This document shows, in pieces, positions 17,145-23,803 of a stretch of DNA of 64,000 nt. This DNA comes from Cellulomonas sp. P24 (lineage in GTDB: Bacteria; Actinomycetota; Actinomycetes; Actinomycetales; Cellulomonadaceae). The stretch spans positions 1,364,001-1,428,000 of the forward strand of contig NZ_JAJDFX010000002.1 of assembly GCF_024704385.1 (NCBI RefSeq), written 5' to 3'. The stretch's first letter is position 1; each line of letters opens with the position of its first letter. The position numbers and the translations under genes were made by a program. Under the pieces are notes generated by a model that saw only the letters and a list, made by a program, of their open reading frames with translations, was not told where the DNA came from and did no database searches.

Positions 17145-17827
17145 GACGTCCCCCCGTGCCCCTGGACGACCAGGGCGAAGCGCCCGGTCGCCGCCCGCGC
17201 CGCCACGCCCGGCCCATCACCCTCCCGGGCGATGACGTCGATGACGACGACCCCGTTCAGGTCCGGTGCGCCCACGCGCGCCACCGTCACACCGATCGTG
17301 TGTAAGGCACCCGTGGACGGATCCGCATCCGCGGGTGGGGTGTCCACGATCAACAACCGGTCACCGGCCACCAACCCACCGGCGGGGACCTTCTTGGCAG
17401 CCACCGCAAGGGGGACGAGCACCTCGCCGGGACCGGGCGGCCCCGCGGTCGTCACCTGGCCGGGCGCGAGCAGCGACCCGGCCACCAGGTCGGTGGCCGC
17501 GACCTTCCCCACCAGACCCGCCGCGTCCCCGGCCGGCACCGTGGCCACCGACGAGTCAACCGACACGTCCGCCCGGGTCAGATCCGCGGCCGTGATGACC
17601 GTCCCATAGGGGACGTCATGGGCCACGGCCACCACGGGGGTCCGGTTGCCCGCGGCGGTCACCAGCCACACCGCGACCAGCGCCCCGAGCATCACCAACC
17701 CGACACCCGCGGTGATCAGACCCGGACGGCGCCGGCCCCGCGGCGCCACGAGCGGCGGCGCCGTCAGCGCCCCGCGGGCGCGGTCACTCTCGGCGGAGGT
17801 GCGGGTGATGTTGTGCGTCGTCGTCAT
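17141..17827 (-). CDS. SAF-domain (CpaB/RcpC-like) pilus protein
   Basis: A 228-residue protein with an N-terminal membrane helix (ITAGVGLVMLGALVAVWLVT) and a SAF domain at about 70-140 (AVAHDVPYGTVITAADLTRA, LVGKVAATDLVAGSLLAPGQ). A beta-rich C-terminal half follows. This matches CpaB/RcpC proteins, which form or guide the outer conduit of Tad pili and probably contact cell wall here. GGAG lies about 9 nt before ATG 17827. Confidence 0.78.
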   Translation of the reverse strand: MTTTHNITRTSAESDRARGALTAPPLVAPRGRRRPGLITAGVGLVMLGALVAVWLVTAAGNRTPVVAVAHDVPYGTVITAADLTRADVSVDSSVATVPAGDAAGLVGKVAATDLVAGSLLAPGQVTTAGPPGPGEVLVPLAVAAKKVPAGGLVAGDRLLIVDTPPADADPSTGALHTIGVTVARVGAPDLNGVVVIDVIAREGDGPGVAARAATGRFALVVQGHGGTS

Positions 17828-17856
17828 GGCGGTTCTCCACCCACGCTCGAGGTCGA

Positions 17857-18783
17857 TCAGCCGGTCACGAGCACCTGCAGCTCGCCGATGCGCACGGTCG
17901 TCGACGAGGACCTGGTGACCGTCAACGTCCCCGAGGTCCCACCCCCGGTCCAGGTCACCTCCCACGTCGCCGTCGCCGTCACGCGGTACGCGTCATTCGG
18001 CTGACCCGCCGAGGACGCCACATAGACGTGCTCACAGGTAGGCGAATGGACCCCGCCCGTGAAATACGCAGTCCCAGGTCCCTTGCAGACCTTGACGGTC
18101 CCATCGCCCATGTCCCACGCGATCTGCGTGGCCCGCGCGGTCGCCGTCACAGACAACCCCGGGACCGACGCCGTCGCCGTGTTCGGGCCCCACGTCGTCG
18201 GGCTCACCGCCGTCCACAACCACACCGGCACACCCACCAGACCCGTCTTGCCCGGGGTGACCGTGATCCCAATCGCCGGACCAACCAGCGCCATCTGATC
18301 CACCGCCCGCGCCGCCACCTCACCCGGCGTCGTCGCCGCCGCCCCAAAACCCTCCGGCGGGGACGGTAACCACGTCCAGCCGCCGCTCGTGCCTGGACCC
18401 GCCGAGGGATCTGCACACGTCACGTCGTAGACCGTGCCGCTCGGGTAGTGGCCGTTCCACACGGAATCGGTGGCCGACGGCTGGGGGTCTCGGATCCGGT
18501 AGTAGCACCCATCGAGGTTGTTGAACCATCCGAAGGCCGCACTGAAGCAGTCAACAACTTGGTGGTAACCCGGTGTGATGCACACGCGGCTCCCTCCGCT
18601 GGCAGGCGTCGCGCCTTGGGGGGCTTGAACCGCTGGATCGGCTGGTCTCGCGACCGTGACGGTGCAGGTCGTCACGGTCGGTGGGCACGTCAGCGTCGGG
18701 TCAACCGCTGTGTCGAGCGCGCCTGGGGGGATCACTGCGAGTCCGGCGGCGATCGCGAGGTCGAAGAACCGACGGGCTAGCAC
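17857..18783 (-). CDS. Exported PKD-like protein of the pilus block
   Basis: A 308-residue protein beginning at GTG 18783, whose codons overlap the lipoprotein stop by 7 nt. A short N-terminal hydrophobic segment (FFDLAIAAGLAVIPPGAL) suggests a signal peptide. Cys-containing stretches follow (CPPTVTTCTVTV, DGCYYRIRD). A region at about 215-300 (IAWDMGDGTVKVC, CEHVY, YRVTATATWEVTW) matches the PKD/immunoglobulin-like fold common in surface proteins. Probably an extracellular or adhesive part of the Tad-like fibre; function inferred from context only. Confidence 0.62.
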   Translation of the reverse strand: MLARRFFDLAIAAGLAVIPPGALDTAVDPTLTCPPTVTTCTVTVARPADPAVQAPQGATPASGGSRVCITPGYHQVVDCFSAAFGWFNNLDGCYYRIRDPQPSATDSVWNGHYPSGTVYDVTCADPSAGPGTSGGWTWLPSPPEGFGAAATTPGEVAARAVDQMALVGPAIGITVTPGKTGLVGVPVWLWTAVSPTTWGPNTATASVPGLSVTATARATQIAWDMGDGTVKVCKGPGTAYFTGGVHSPTCEHVYVASSAGQPNDAYRVTATATWEVTWTGGGTSGTLTVTRSSSTTVRIGELQVLVTG

Positions 18784-19370
18784 GGCTGGTCCCGGTGAAT
18801 GAGCGTCTCGCGGATGACCCAATGGGCGTCGTAGATGATCGCCCACGACTCCACGACGAGTCGCGGTGACTGGCCCGGGGCTGCGGCCGGCTTCCGAGAG
18901 TCACGGAAGATCGGCACCCAGTTGCTGGAGTCGACGCAGTCTGTGATGTGGGCGCTGGCGTTCCCGCCGAGCGTGACGTTGTCAACGGTGGGGTCGAGAA
19001 CAGGCTCGCCAGTCACGATGATGCCTTGCCGCTGGTAGGTGAGCAGCGCCTCTCCGACGCCCGCGAAGGCCTTGTCAACGGCGAACTCGCTGAGCTCGGC
19101 CGGAGGGGCAACGCTAGGGTCGACGAGCGCGCGGACCTGCGCGGCCCAAAAGCCGCGATACGCCTCCAGGATCGCCACCTTGGCCAGCGCGACCTCCGGG
19201 TCGACGCTCGGTGTTGGGGCTGGCGTGGAAGTCGTAGGGAGCGACGTCGAGGTGGGTCTCGGTGATGGCGGCGAGGTGTAGTTGGACGGCGTGCAGGCAG
19301 AAAGGCCCGTTCCGAGTGCGACACAGAACGCGAGCGCCATCACTCGGGCGGAGAAGTATCGAGTTCTCAT
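18777..19370 (-). CDS. Lipoprotein of unknown function
   Basis: A 197-residue protein with a clear lipoprotein signal: hydrophobic segment, then LSAC with the lipidated Cys at residue 26. A Pro/Ser/Thr-rich linker (27-55) is followed by a globular domain of about 140 residues (LEAYRGFWAAQVRALVDPS ... WAIIYDAHWVIRETLIH). That end pattern recalls NTF2/SnoaL-like folds (weak). It is the first gene of the long minus-strand operon, so the operon promoter should lie upstream of 19370. Confidence 0.65.
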   Translation of the reverse strand: MRTRYFSARVMALAFCVALGTGLSACTPSNYTSPPSPRPTSTSLPTTSTPAPTPSVDPEVALAKVAILEAYRGFWAAQVRALVDPSVAPPAELSEFAVDKAFAGVGEALLTYQRQGIIVTGEPVLDPTVDNVTLGGNASAHITDCVDSSNWVPIFRDSRKPAAAPGQSPRLVVESWAIIYDAHWVIRETLIHRDQPC

Positions 19371-19712
19371 CGGCGATCACCCGTCCCCCAACGGTTCTCG
19401 CGCCACCCCTGACCACCGCCGCAAGACGGCAAGTGGACCCATTGGACACCAAAGGGGCGAATCGCGACAACAGCTGGAAGGCGCGGATTCCCGCGCTCGC
19501 GAAGTTGCCTGTCGGGCTCCGGGACGCAAATTGGGCTCATGTCGACAGGTATGGGCACCCGAGGCGCCACACGCCAGAGACCACCAGTGCCGCTGTGGAC
19601 AGTGCGGCGATTCTCCGGGTTGTGGACGACGGCGAACCCCTCCGTGCCTGATGGTGTGCAGACGGCGGCCAAGGGGCCGAGTCGGGAGCAAACGTTCACC
19701 GCCGTGTCCTCT
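19371..19712. other. Intergenic region upstream of the conjugation/pilus operon
   Basis: 342 bp without a convincing gene between two minus-strand genes. It must hold the promoter for the 19370-1 operon and the 3' end of the upstream transcript. Open frames here are short and lack ribosome sites. I cannot assign a -35/-10 pair with confidence. Confidence 0.4.
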
Positions 19713-20573
19713 TCACGCCGCCCGCTGACTGCGGCGATGGTCGGACCTTGCCTCAGCGGTTCGCGCCGCACCGCGCGGTGGACGCATCCACTGGGTCAGA
19801 GTCGACATTGCGGCGGCCCTGGCCCCGGCGTCATTCAGCACCGCGCATCCGCCGTCCATGACGCGCTCGATGAGCCCGGGCCAACCCGGTTCGCCGAGCA
19901 GTGCCACCATGAGCCGGCGCACCCGCCAGGCTTCAATCCCGAGCTCCTCGGCGATCGGTCGCCACCCGGCCTTCGCCACTGTCTGCGTCGCTCCTGGCTC
20001 TGCGGTGGCGGCGATCCGCTCGACGAGTTCGGCGACGACTGCGGGTTCCCATCCCGCCTGGACCAGGGCGTCGAGAACCGGAGCCAGAACGACACCGAAC
20101 TCCGGGCTCATCGACTCGGCGCCCCACGCCGAGTCGATACTGCCGGCGTTCAGCCCGTCGATCTCGACGAGCTGCGGCGCTGACTCGGCGGGCACCTCCC
20201 CGGACCAGATCCGCCAAGCCTTGCGGGCGCTCGTGCAGTACCGGGCCGCGACGATCTCCCCGAGCACCGCCCGACGAACCGCTGTCCAGACCACACCCCA
20301 CGGGGAGACTGCAGACCGCAGACCCGGTTCACACAGCACCTCCCAAGCCACGCCCCATCCCGTGGCTTCTGCCTGTGATGCCGCTGCACCCCGCAGCCCA
20401 AGGTCGATGACCAAGGGGCGAACCAGGTCCACGCGGACGAACGAAAGCAACGCGGTCGCGGAGCTGCCCGACCAGCCCTCATGGTCGACGCCGGCCAACG
20501 CCTCACGCAGCCGCTGATGGTCCCGCAGCGTGACGTGGGCTCGGATCGTACGGAGTTCTTCGGTCGTGTCCAT
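19713..20573 (-). CDS. Conserved-looking hypothetical protein of the element
   Basis: A 286-residue soluble protein, mainly helical. ATG 20573 is preferred over the longer frame (20669) because GGGAGAAT lies just upstream. Visible features are a Trp-rich middle (SPWGVVWTAVRRAVLGEIVA) and a C-terminal stretch that could hold a helix-turn-helix (GWRPIAEELGIEAWRVRRLM). I do not recognise the family. Its divergent position opposite an HTH gene, with three 17-bp repeats between them, suggests a regulator or maintenance protein of the element. Confidence 0.6.
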   Translation of the reverse strand: MDTTEELRTIRAHVTLRDHQRLREALAGVDHEGWSGSSATALLSFVRVDLVRPLVIDLGLRGAAASQAEATGWGVAWEVLCEPGLRSAVSPWGVVWTAVRRAVLGEIVAARYCTSARKAWRIWSGEVPAESAPQLVEIDGLNAGSIDSAWGAESMSPEFGVVLAPVLDALVQAGWEPAVVAELVERIAATAEPGATQTVAKAGWRPIAEELGIEAWRVRRLMVALLGEPGWPGLIERVMDGGCAVLNDAGARAAAMSTLTQWMRPPRGAARTAEARSDHRRSQRAA

Positions 20574-20623
20574 GAGGATTCTCCCGGTGTCGAAATGAAC
20601 ACCGGTCACGCTGCCCGCAACCC

Positions 20624-20766
20624 ATTGCCGAAACCCTGACCGCCCGCATATGCGCAGTTCAGCGGCCACAGGCCCCGCGTCTCGCGCTGTCCCTGTCAGG
20701 GTTCTGGCAATCGGATGCGAAGACGACTGCCGCAGCCGCGCGCACGACTGTCAGGGTTTCGGCAAC
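20624..20766. repeat. Three 17-bp repeats (operator or iteron-like) in a divergent promoter region
   Basis: Consensus GTCAGGGTTYYGGCAAY occurs at 20695-20711 and 20750-20766 in direct orientation (55 bp apart) and inverted at 20624-20640. Copies 1 and 3 differ at one position. The set lies between the divergent hypothetical gene (minus) and the HTH gene (plus). Binding by the HTH protein, or an origin/excision function, is inference. Confidence 0.65.
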
Positions 20767-20811
20767 GCCTCGGTGCGACCGTGGGCCTCTCATGACCGAA
20801 GGAGGCTTCCG

Positions 20812-21156
20812 ATGAGCACCACCGCCCCGACCTTGCGGCTAGTGACCACTGCGTCAGCCCGCCGAGGACGCCGCGAGCCCGCACCGCAAGAGCACGTTGT
20901 CGCCGTCACTCTCCAGCCGGACGAAAAGCTGCTCCTGTCCGTGCCTGAAGCCGCGCGCCGACTCGGGATCTCCCGAAGCCTCTTCTACGAGTTCATCGCA
21001 GCCGACAAAATCCAGACAGTCCACGTCGGGCGCCTGCGCAAAGTTTCCCCCGCTGCACTCGACCAGTTCGTTGATTCACTGCCAACCCCCCACGCGGTGA
21101 CGGGGCGACAGGAACGCCCTAATCACACACTCCACGTGCTCGAGAGGAGCTGGTAG
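20812..21156 (+). CDS. Excisionase-like HTH_17 DNA-binding protein
   Basis: A 114-residue protein with a MerR/excisionase-type helix-turn-helix at about 40-90 (LSVPEAARRLGISRSLFYEF, KIQTVHVGRLRKVSPAALDQ). GGAGG at 20801-20805 supports ATG 20812. In actinobacterial integrative elements such genes often sit directly upstream of the integrase and act as recombination directionality factor or regulator. Here the following frame is truncated, so no integrase is present. Confidence 0.75.
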   Translation: MSTTAPTLRLVTTASARRGRREPAPQEHVVAVTLQPDEKLLLSVPEAARRLGISRSLFYEFIAADKIQTVHVGRLRKVSPAALDQFVDSLPTPHAVTGRQERPNHTLHVLERSW

Positions 21157-21270
21157 CTGTGAATCTCAATGCCCCGTATGCGCGACGTACCAGCAACCCC
21201 CGGAGCCGGGCACCGCAACCTGGCACGCGGCCGGGTCGATGCGCTCAGCGCACGCCGGCGATGTGGTCGC

Positions 21271-21296
21271 GGTCGAGCGGCACGTCCAAGCCCGGG
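21271..21296. repeat. 26-bp direct repeat, left copy, flanking the toxin-antitoxin module
   Basis: 25 of 26 bases match 22008-22033, in the same orientation and 737 bp apart. On the minus strand the similarity extends further and encodes related peptides (PGLDVPLDRD here, PGLDVLLDLD in the right copy), the left one ending at a stop codon. Both look like ends of related gene copies. Confidence 0.7.
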
Positions 21297-21307
21297 CGAG
21301 CAATTCA

Positions 21308-21325
21308 TGTAGCACAAGTGCTACA
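21308..21325. promoter_or_regulatory. Perfect palindromic operator of the Phd/VapC operon
   Basis: TGTAGCAC-AA-GTGCTACA: two perfect 8-bp half-sites around a 2-bp centre, ending 8 bp before the GTG start of the antitoxin. This is the expected autoregulation site for a toxin-antitoxin complex bound through the Phd/YefM DNA-binding domain. Confidence 0.75.
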
Positions 21326-21333
21326 CTGAGGCT

Positions 21334-21585
21334 GTGACGAGGAGTGTGGGACTGCGCGAACTGCGCCAGAGCGCGTCCGAGGTGATGCACGCGGTCGAGG
21401 CAGGCGAGCATGTCATGGTGACGGTCGCCGGTCGGGTGGTCGCCGAGATCGCTCCGCCGGCCACCCGCGTGTGGCAGCACAGCCCGGCCCTAGCCGGCGT
21501 CTGGGTTGGCGGCCCCTATGGCCAGCTCGAGCGTGATGTGTTCGACGACACGCTGCGGGACCCGTTCGCGCGAACGCAGGTGTGA
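21334..21585 (+). CDS. Phd/YefM-family antitoxin
   Basis: An 83-residue protein with a typical Phd/YefM N-terminus (SVGLRELRQSASEVMHAVEA, GEHVMVTVAGRVVAEIAP), the dimeric DNA-binding domain, and a C-terminal toxin-neutralising tail (LERDVFDDTLRDPF). It starts at GTG 21334, just after the palindromic operator. The stop is followed after 2 nt by vapC, so the pair is translationally coupled. Confidence 0.88.
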   Translation: MTRSVGLRELRQSASEVMHAVEAGEHVMVTVAGRVVAEIAPPATRVWQHSPALAGVWVGGPYGQLERDVFDDTLRDPFARTQV

Positions 21586-21587
21586 GC

Positions 21588-21968
21588 ATGCGCGTCATCC
21601 TCGACACGTCCGTGCTCATCGCGGACACGTTCGACGCCGCCAGCGACGACGAGTACGCGATCAGCGCCGTCAGCCTCGCCGAACTCCACTACGGCGTACT
21701 CGTCGCCAACGAGGAGCACCGGCCCGAGCGGCTACGGCGGCTGACCGCCATCGAGCGGGCGTTCAACGCACTGCCGGTCGACGCCGCGGTGGCCGCCAGC
21801 TACGGAACCCTGGCGACCGCGGTCCGGGCATCAGGTCGCCAGCCCCGAGCCCGGCAGATGGACCTGCTCATCGCAGCGACCGCCCACGCGCACCGCGCGC
21901 GGCTGCTCACACACAACCTCGCCGACTTCGCCGGCATCGCCGCACTCCTGGACGTGCGCGAACCCTGA
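21588..21968 (+). CDS. vapC: VapC-type PIN-domain toxin ribonuclease
   Basis: A 126-residue PIN domain. The conserved acidic residues are visible: Asp6 in ILDTSVLIAD, Glu in SLAELHYG (about 35), Asp in QMDLLIAATA (about 93) and Asp in NLADFAG (about 111). PIN toxins cleave RNA, often initiator tRNA or rRNA, when the labile antitoxin is lost, which stabilises mobile DNA. ATG 21588 is chosen over the in-frame GTG at 21582, which lies inside the antitoxin gene. Confidence 0.88.
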   Translation: MRVILDTSVLIADTFDAASDDEYAISAVSLAELHYGVLVANEEHRPERLRRLTAIERAFNALPVDAAVAASYGTLATAVRASGRQPRARQMDLLIAATAHAHRARLLTHNLADFAGIAALLDVREP

Positions 21969-22007
21969 GGAGGACAACCTCCAACCGCGCGCCGGCGCCC
22001 CGGTCGA

Positions 22008-22033
22008 GGTCGAGCAGCACGTCCAAGCCCGGG
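22008..22033. repeat. 26-bp direct repeat, right copy, flanking the toxin-antitoxin module
   Basis: Partner of 21271-21296 with one mismatch. It lies in the 3' extension of the resolvase remnant (minus strand), where the frame reads HPGLDVLLDLDRG. The two copies bracket the Phd/VapC pair. Confidence 0.7.
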
Positions 22034-22089
22034 TGCTTCACAGGCGCCGACGGTGCCACGCCGGTGAACCGCTCCTCGCTCGGTGCACC

Positions 22090-22326
22090 GGTAGCGCCCA
22101 GGTGCCGGTAGGCGGTCGCGCGCGAGATCCCCAGGGCCTTGGCGATCTGGGTATGGCTCTGGCAGGCGGCCCGCCGTGCTCTTGCGGCGGCGACCTCGTC
22201 GTCCATCACGCTCGGGCGACCACCGATCCGTCCCTGGCGGCGCGAAGCAGCCAGGCCGGCCATAGTGCGTTCATGGATCATGTCTCGCTCCAGCTCGCCG
22301 AACGCGGCCACCATCGTGAAGCTATC
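22090..22326 (-). pseudogene. C-terminal remnant of a Pin/Tn3-type serine recombinase
   Basis: About 78 codons match the end of serine resolvases: FTMVAAFGELERDMIHER (long E helix), TMAGLAASRRQGRIGGRP (arm) and a C-terminal helix-turn-helix (IAKALGISRATAYRHLG). The catalytic N-terminal domain with the nucleophilic serine is absent; the upstream frame to 22374 shows no resolvase similarity. The frame also continues past the normal end to 21907, overlapping vapC. It is a non-functional fragment, evidence of past transposition or element rearrangement. Confidence 0.72.
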
Positions 22327-22626
22327 TCCTGGGCGGCAAGCGCCGGTGACGCCGCGGGGTCGCGCACCCACCATCCGGCCAGGCGGTTCAGGGTCTTCGC
22401 GGCCGAGTAGTCCATGGCAATCCCAGGGACCTCAAGGGCGGCCCGGGCGACAGTGGTCCGGTGTTCACTCCCCCTCCCGACACCTGTCGTGCACACCACC
22501 TTCTCGGCTGCGACTTGTGGAGCAGGACGGCGCCGGGCGCCGGGCTGTGACTGTCAGCGGACTGGCACGGTCGGGCTAGCGACCTGCGAAGACATCGCCT
22601 CCCACGGTTAGCCAACCTCGGCGTTC

Positions 22627-22649
22627 GCGAGCACGGGGCTCGCTAGGGT
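22627..22649 (+). promoter_or_regulatory. Candidate promoter/operator of the TcmP operon
   Basis: A perfect 6-bp inverted repeat GCGAGC/GCTCGC with a 5-nt centre (22627-22643) lies immediately before TAGGGT (22644-22649), a plausible -10 box about 30 bp upstream of the tcmP start. No clear -35 is seen. The layout would suit a repressor blocking the promoter; this is inference. Confidence 0.3.
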
Positions 22650-22681
22650 AGCCGCAGGCCGGACAAGTGCTGGAGGCGTGG

Positions 22682-23803
22682 ATGACCGACAAGGCTGTCG
22701 AAAAGGACCCCGTCGTGTGGCCGGCGGCCCCCCACACCTTGGCCAAGCACAGCGTGTACCGGCAGTACCTCAGCAAGTGGATGCCGATCATGATCCACAG
22801 CTGGAAGGGCGACGTCACCTACGCGGAGGGATTCGCCGGTCCCGGGATCTACACGGGCGGAGAGCCCGGCTCACCTGTCATCGCCCTCGAGACCTTGATC
22901 CACGACCCGTTCCTGCGACTGAAAGCCCGCGACCTGCGCTTCTTGTTTGTCGAGCAGGACGAGCGTCGAGTCGCGCACCTGCGCGAGCAGCTCGCGATCG
23001 CGGCTCGCCCGGTGGCACTGGAGGACCTAGACCGCTACGGGATCGACCTGGCCGTGGAGGCCGGCGACTACGACCCGACGCTGATCGAGGTGCTCTCGAA
23101 GCACGACGCGTGGGGTCGCCCCATGCTCGTGGTCCTCGACACGTTCGGCGGTGGCGTCAAGCTCGACATCGTCCGGCGCATCGCGAACAACCCATCGAGC
23201 GAGGTGATCATTACCTTCGAGCCGCACCACTTCGCCCGGTTCCCGACAAGCCACCACGGCGACGCCGTGTTCGGCGACCCAGAGTGGCGGCGAGTCGCCG
23301 ACCTGCCTAGCGAGGCCAAGGCCGAGTGGGTCGTGAACAAGTACCGCGACGTCCTGCACGAAGCAGGCTTCCCGTTCGTCCTGACCTTCGAACTCGTCGG
23401 CGGCAACGGGCACTCCCTGTTCCTCGCGTTCGGAACCACCCACGTGCGGGGCCTGCAGAAGATGAAGGAAGCGATGTGGGAGGTCGACCCCATCCAGGGT
23501 GTCCGGTACCGCGACCCCGCCGACCCCGACCAGCAGCTCCTCGACATCCAGATCGAACCCCACACCGAGCCGTTGCGACGCGAGCTCCTGCAGTACCTGC
23601 GCGACGCTCCCGGGCACACCGCGAGCGTCGGCGACCTGCGTCGGTTCGCGCTCTACCAGACGGTCTACAAGGAGAGCCAGGTCATGCCGGTTCTCGACAA
23701 GCTCGTCGAGAAGGGCTCGGCCGTCGGCGACGGCGGCGACGGACATGTGCGACTCGGCGGCAACGTGCGGCTCACCGCCGCCGCTCTCAACAACGGGGGA
23801 TGA
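22682..23803 (+). CDS. tcmP: TcmP, three-Cys-motif partner protein (methyltransferase-like fold)
   Basis: A 373-residue protein matching the TcmP family, named for its association with three-Cys (Gp37/Gp68, DUF5131) proteins. Diagnostic stretches are HTLAKHSVYRQYLSKW (18-33), the Rossmann-like loop EGFAGPGIY (49-57) with GGEPGSP (59-65), and FLFVEQDERRV (88-97), all resembling a SAM-binding methyltransferase core. VLDTFGGGVKLDIVRRI follows. GGAGG at 22672-22676 lies 5 nt before ATG 22682, so the in-frame GTG at 22667 is rejected. Its stop overlaps the next gene's ATG (ATGA), and the third operon gene is the three-Cys partner itself. Biochemical activity is not established. Confidence 0.85.
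   Translation: MTDKAVEKDPVVWPAAPHTLAKHSVYRQYLSKWMPIMIHSWKGDVTYAEGFAGPGIYTGGEPGSPVIALETLIHDPFLRLKARDLRFLFVEQDERRVAHLREQLAIAARPVALEDLDRYGIDLAVEAGDYDPTLIEVLSKHDAWGRPMLVVLDTFGGGVKLDIVRRIANNPSSEVIITFEPHHFARFPTSHHGDAVFGDPEWRRVADLPSEAKAEWVVNKYRDVLHEAGFPFVLTFELVGGNGHSLFLAFGTTHVRGLQKMKEAMWEVDPIQGVRYRDPADPDQQLLDIQIEPHTEPLRRELLQYLRDAPGHTASVGDLRRFALYQTVYKESQVMPVLDKLVEKGSAVGDGGDGHVRLGGNVRLTAAALNNGG

Larger units (their letters stand above)
21159..21329 (+). pseudogene. Truncated start of a gene downstream of the HTH gene
   Basis: A 56-codon frame starts at GTG 21159, with AGAGGAG 9 nt upstream and 2 nt after the HTH stop, an arrangement expected for the second gene of an xis-int type pair. The first residues (NLNAPYARRTSN) read normally, but the rest is Arg/Pro-rich and ends within the toxin-antitoxin operator. 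I take it as a remnant 5' end whose body was replaced when the toxin-antitoxin module arrived; alternatively it is chance. Confidence 0.3.

Noticed and set aside
21159-21329. Calling the frame after the HTH gene an integrase.
   Set aside because: Position is right for an xis-int pair, but only a short N-terminus is present and no recombinase motif can be seen.
22278-22499. A 73-codon minus-strand frame before the resolvase remnant as its missing N-terminus.
   Set aside because: It lies in another frame and shows no resolvase catalytic motif.
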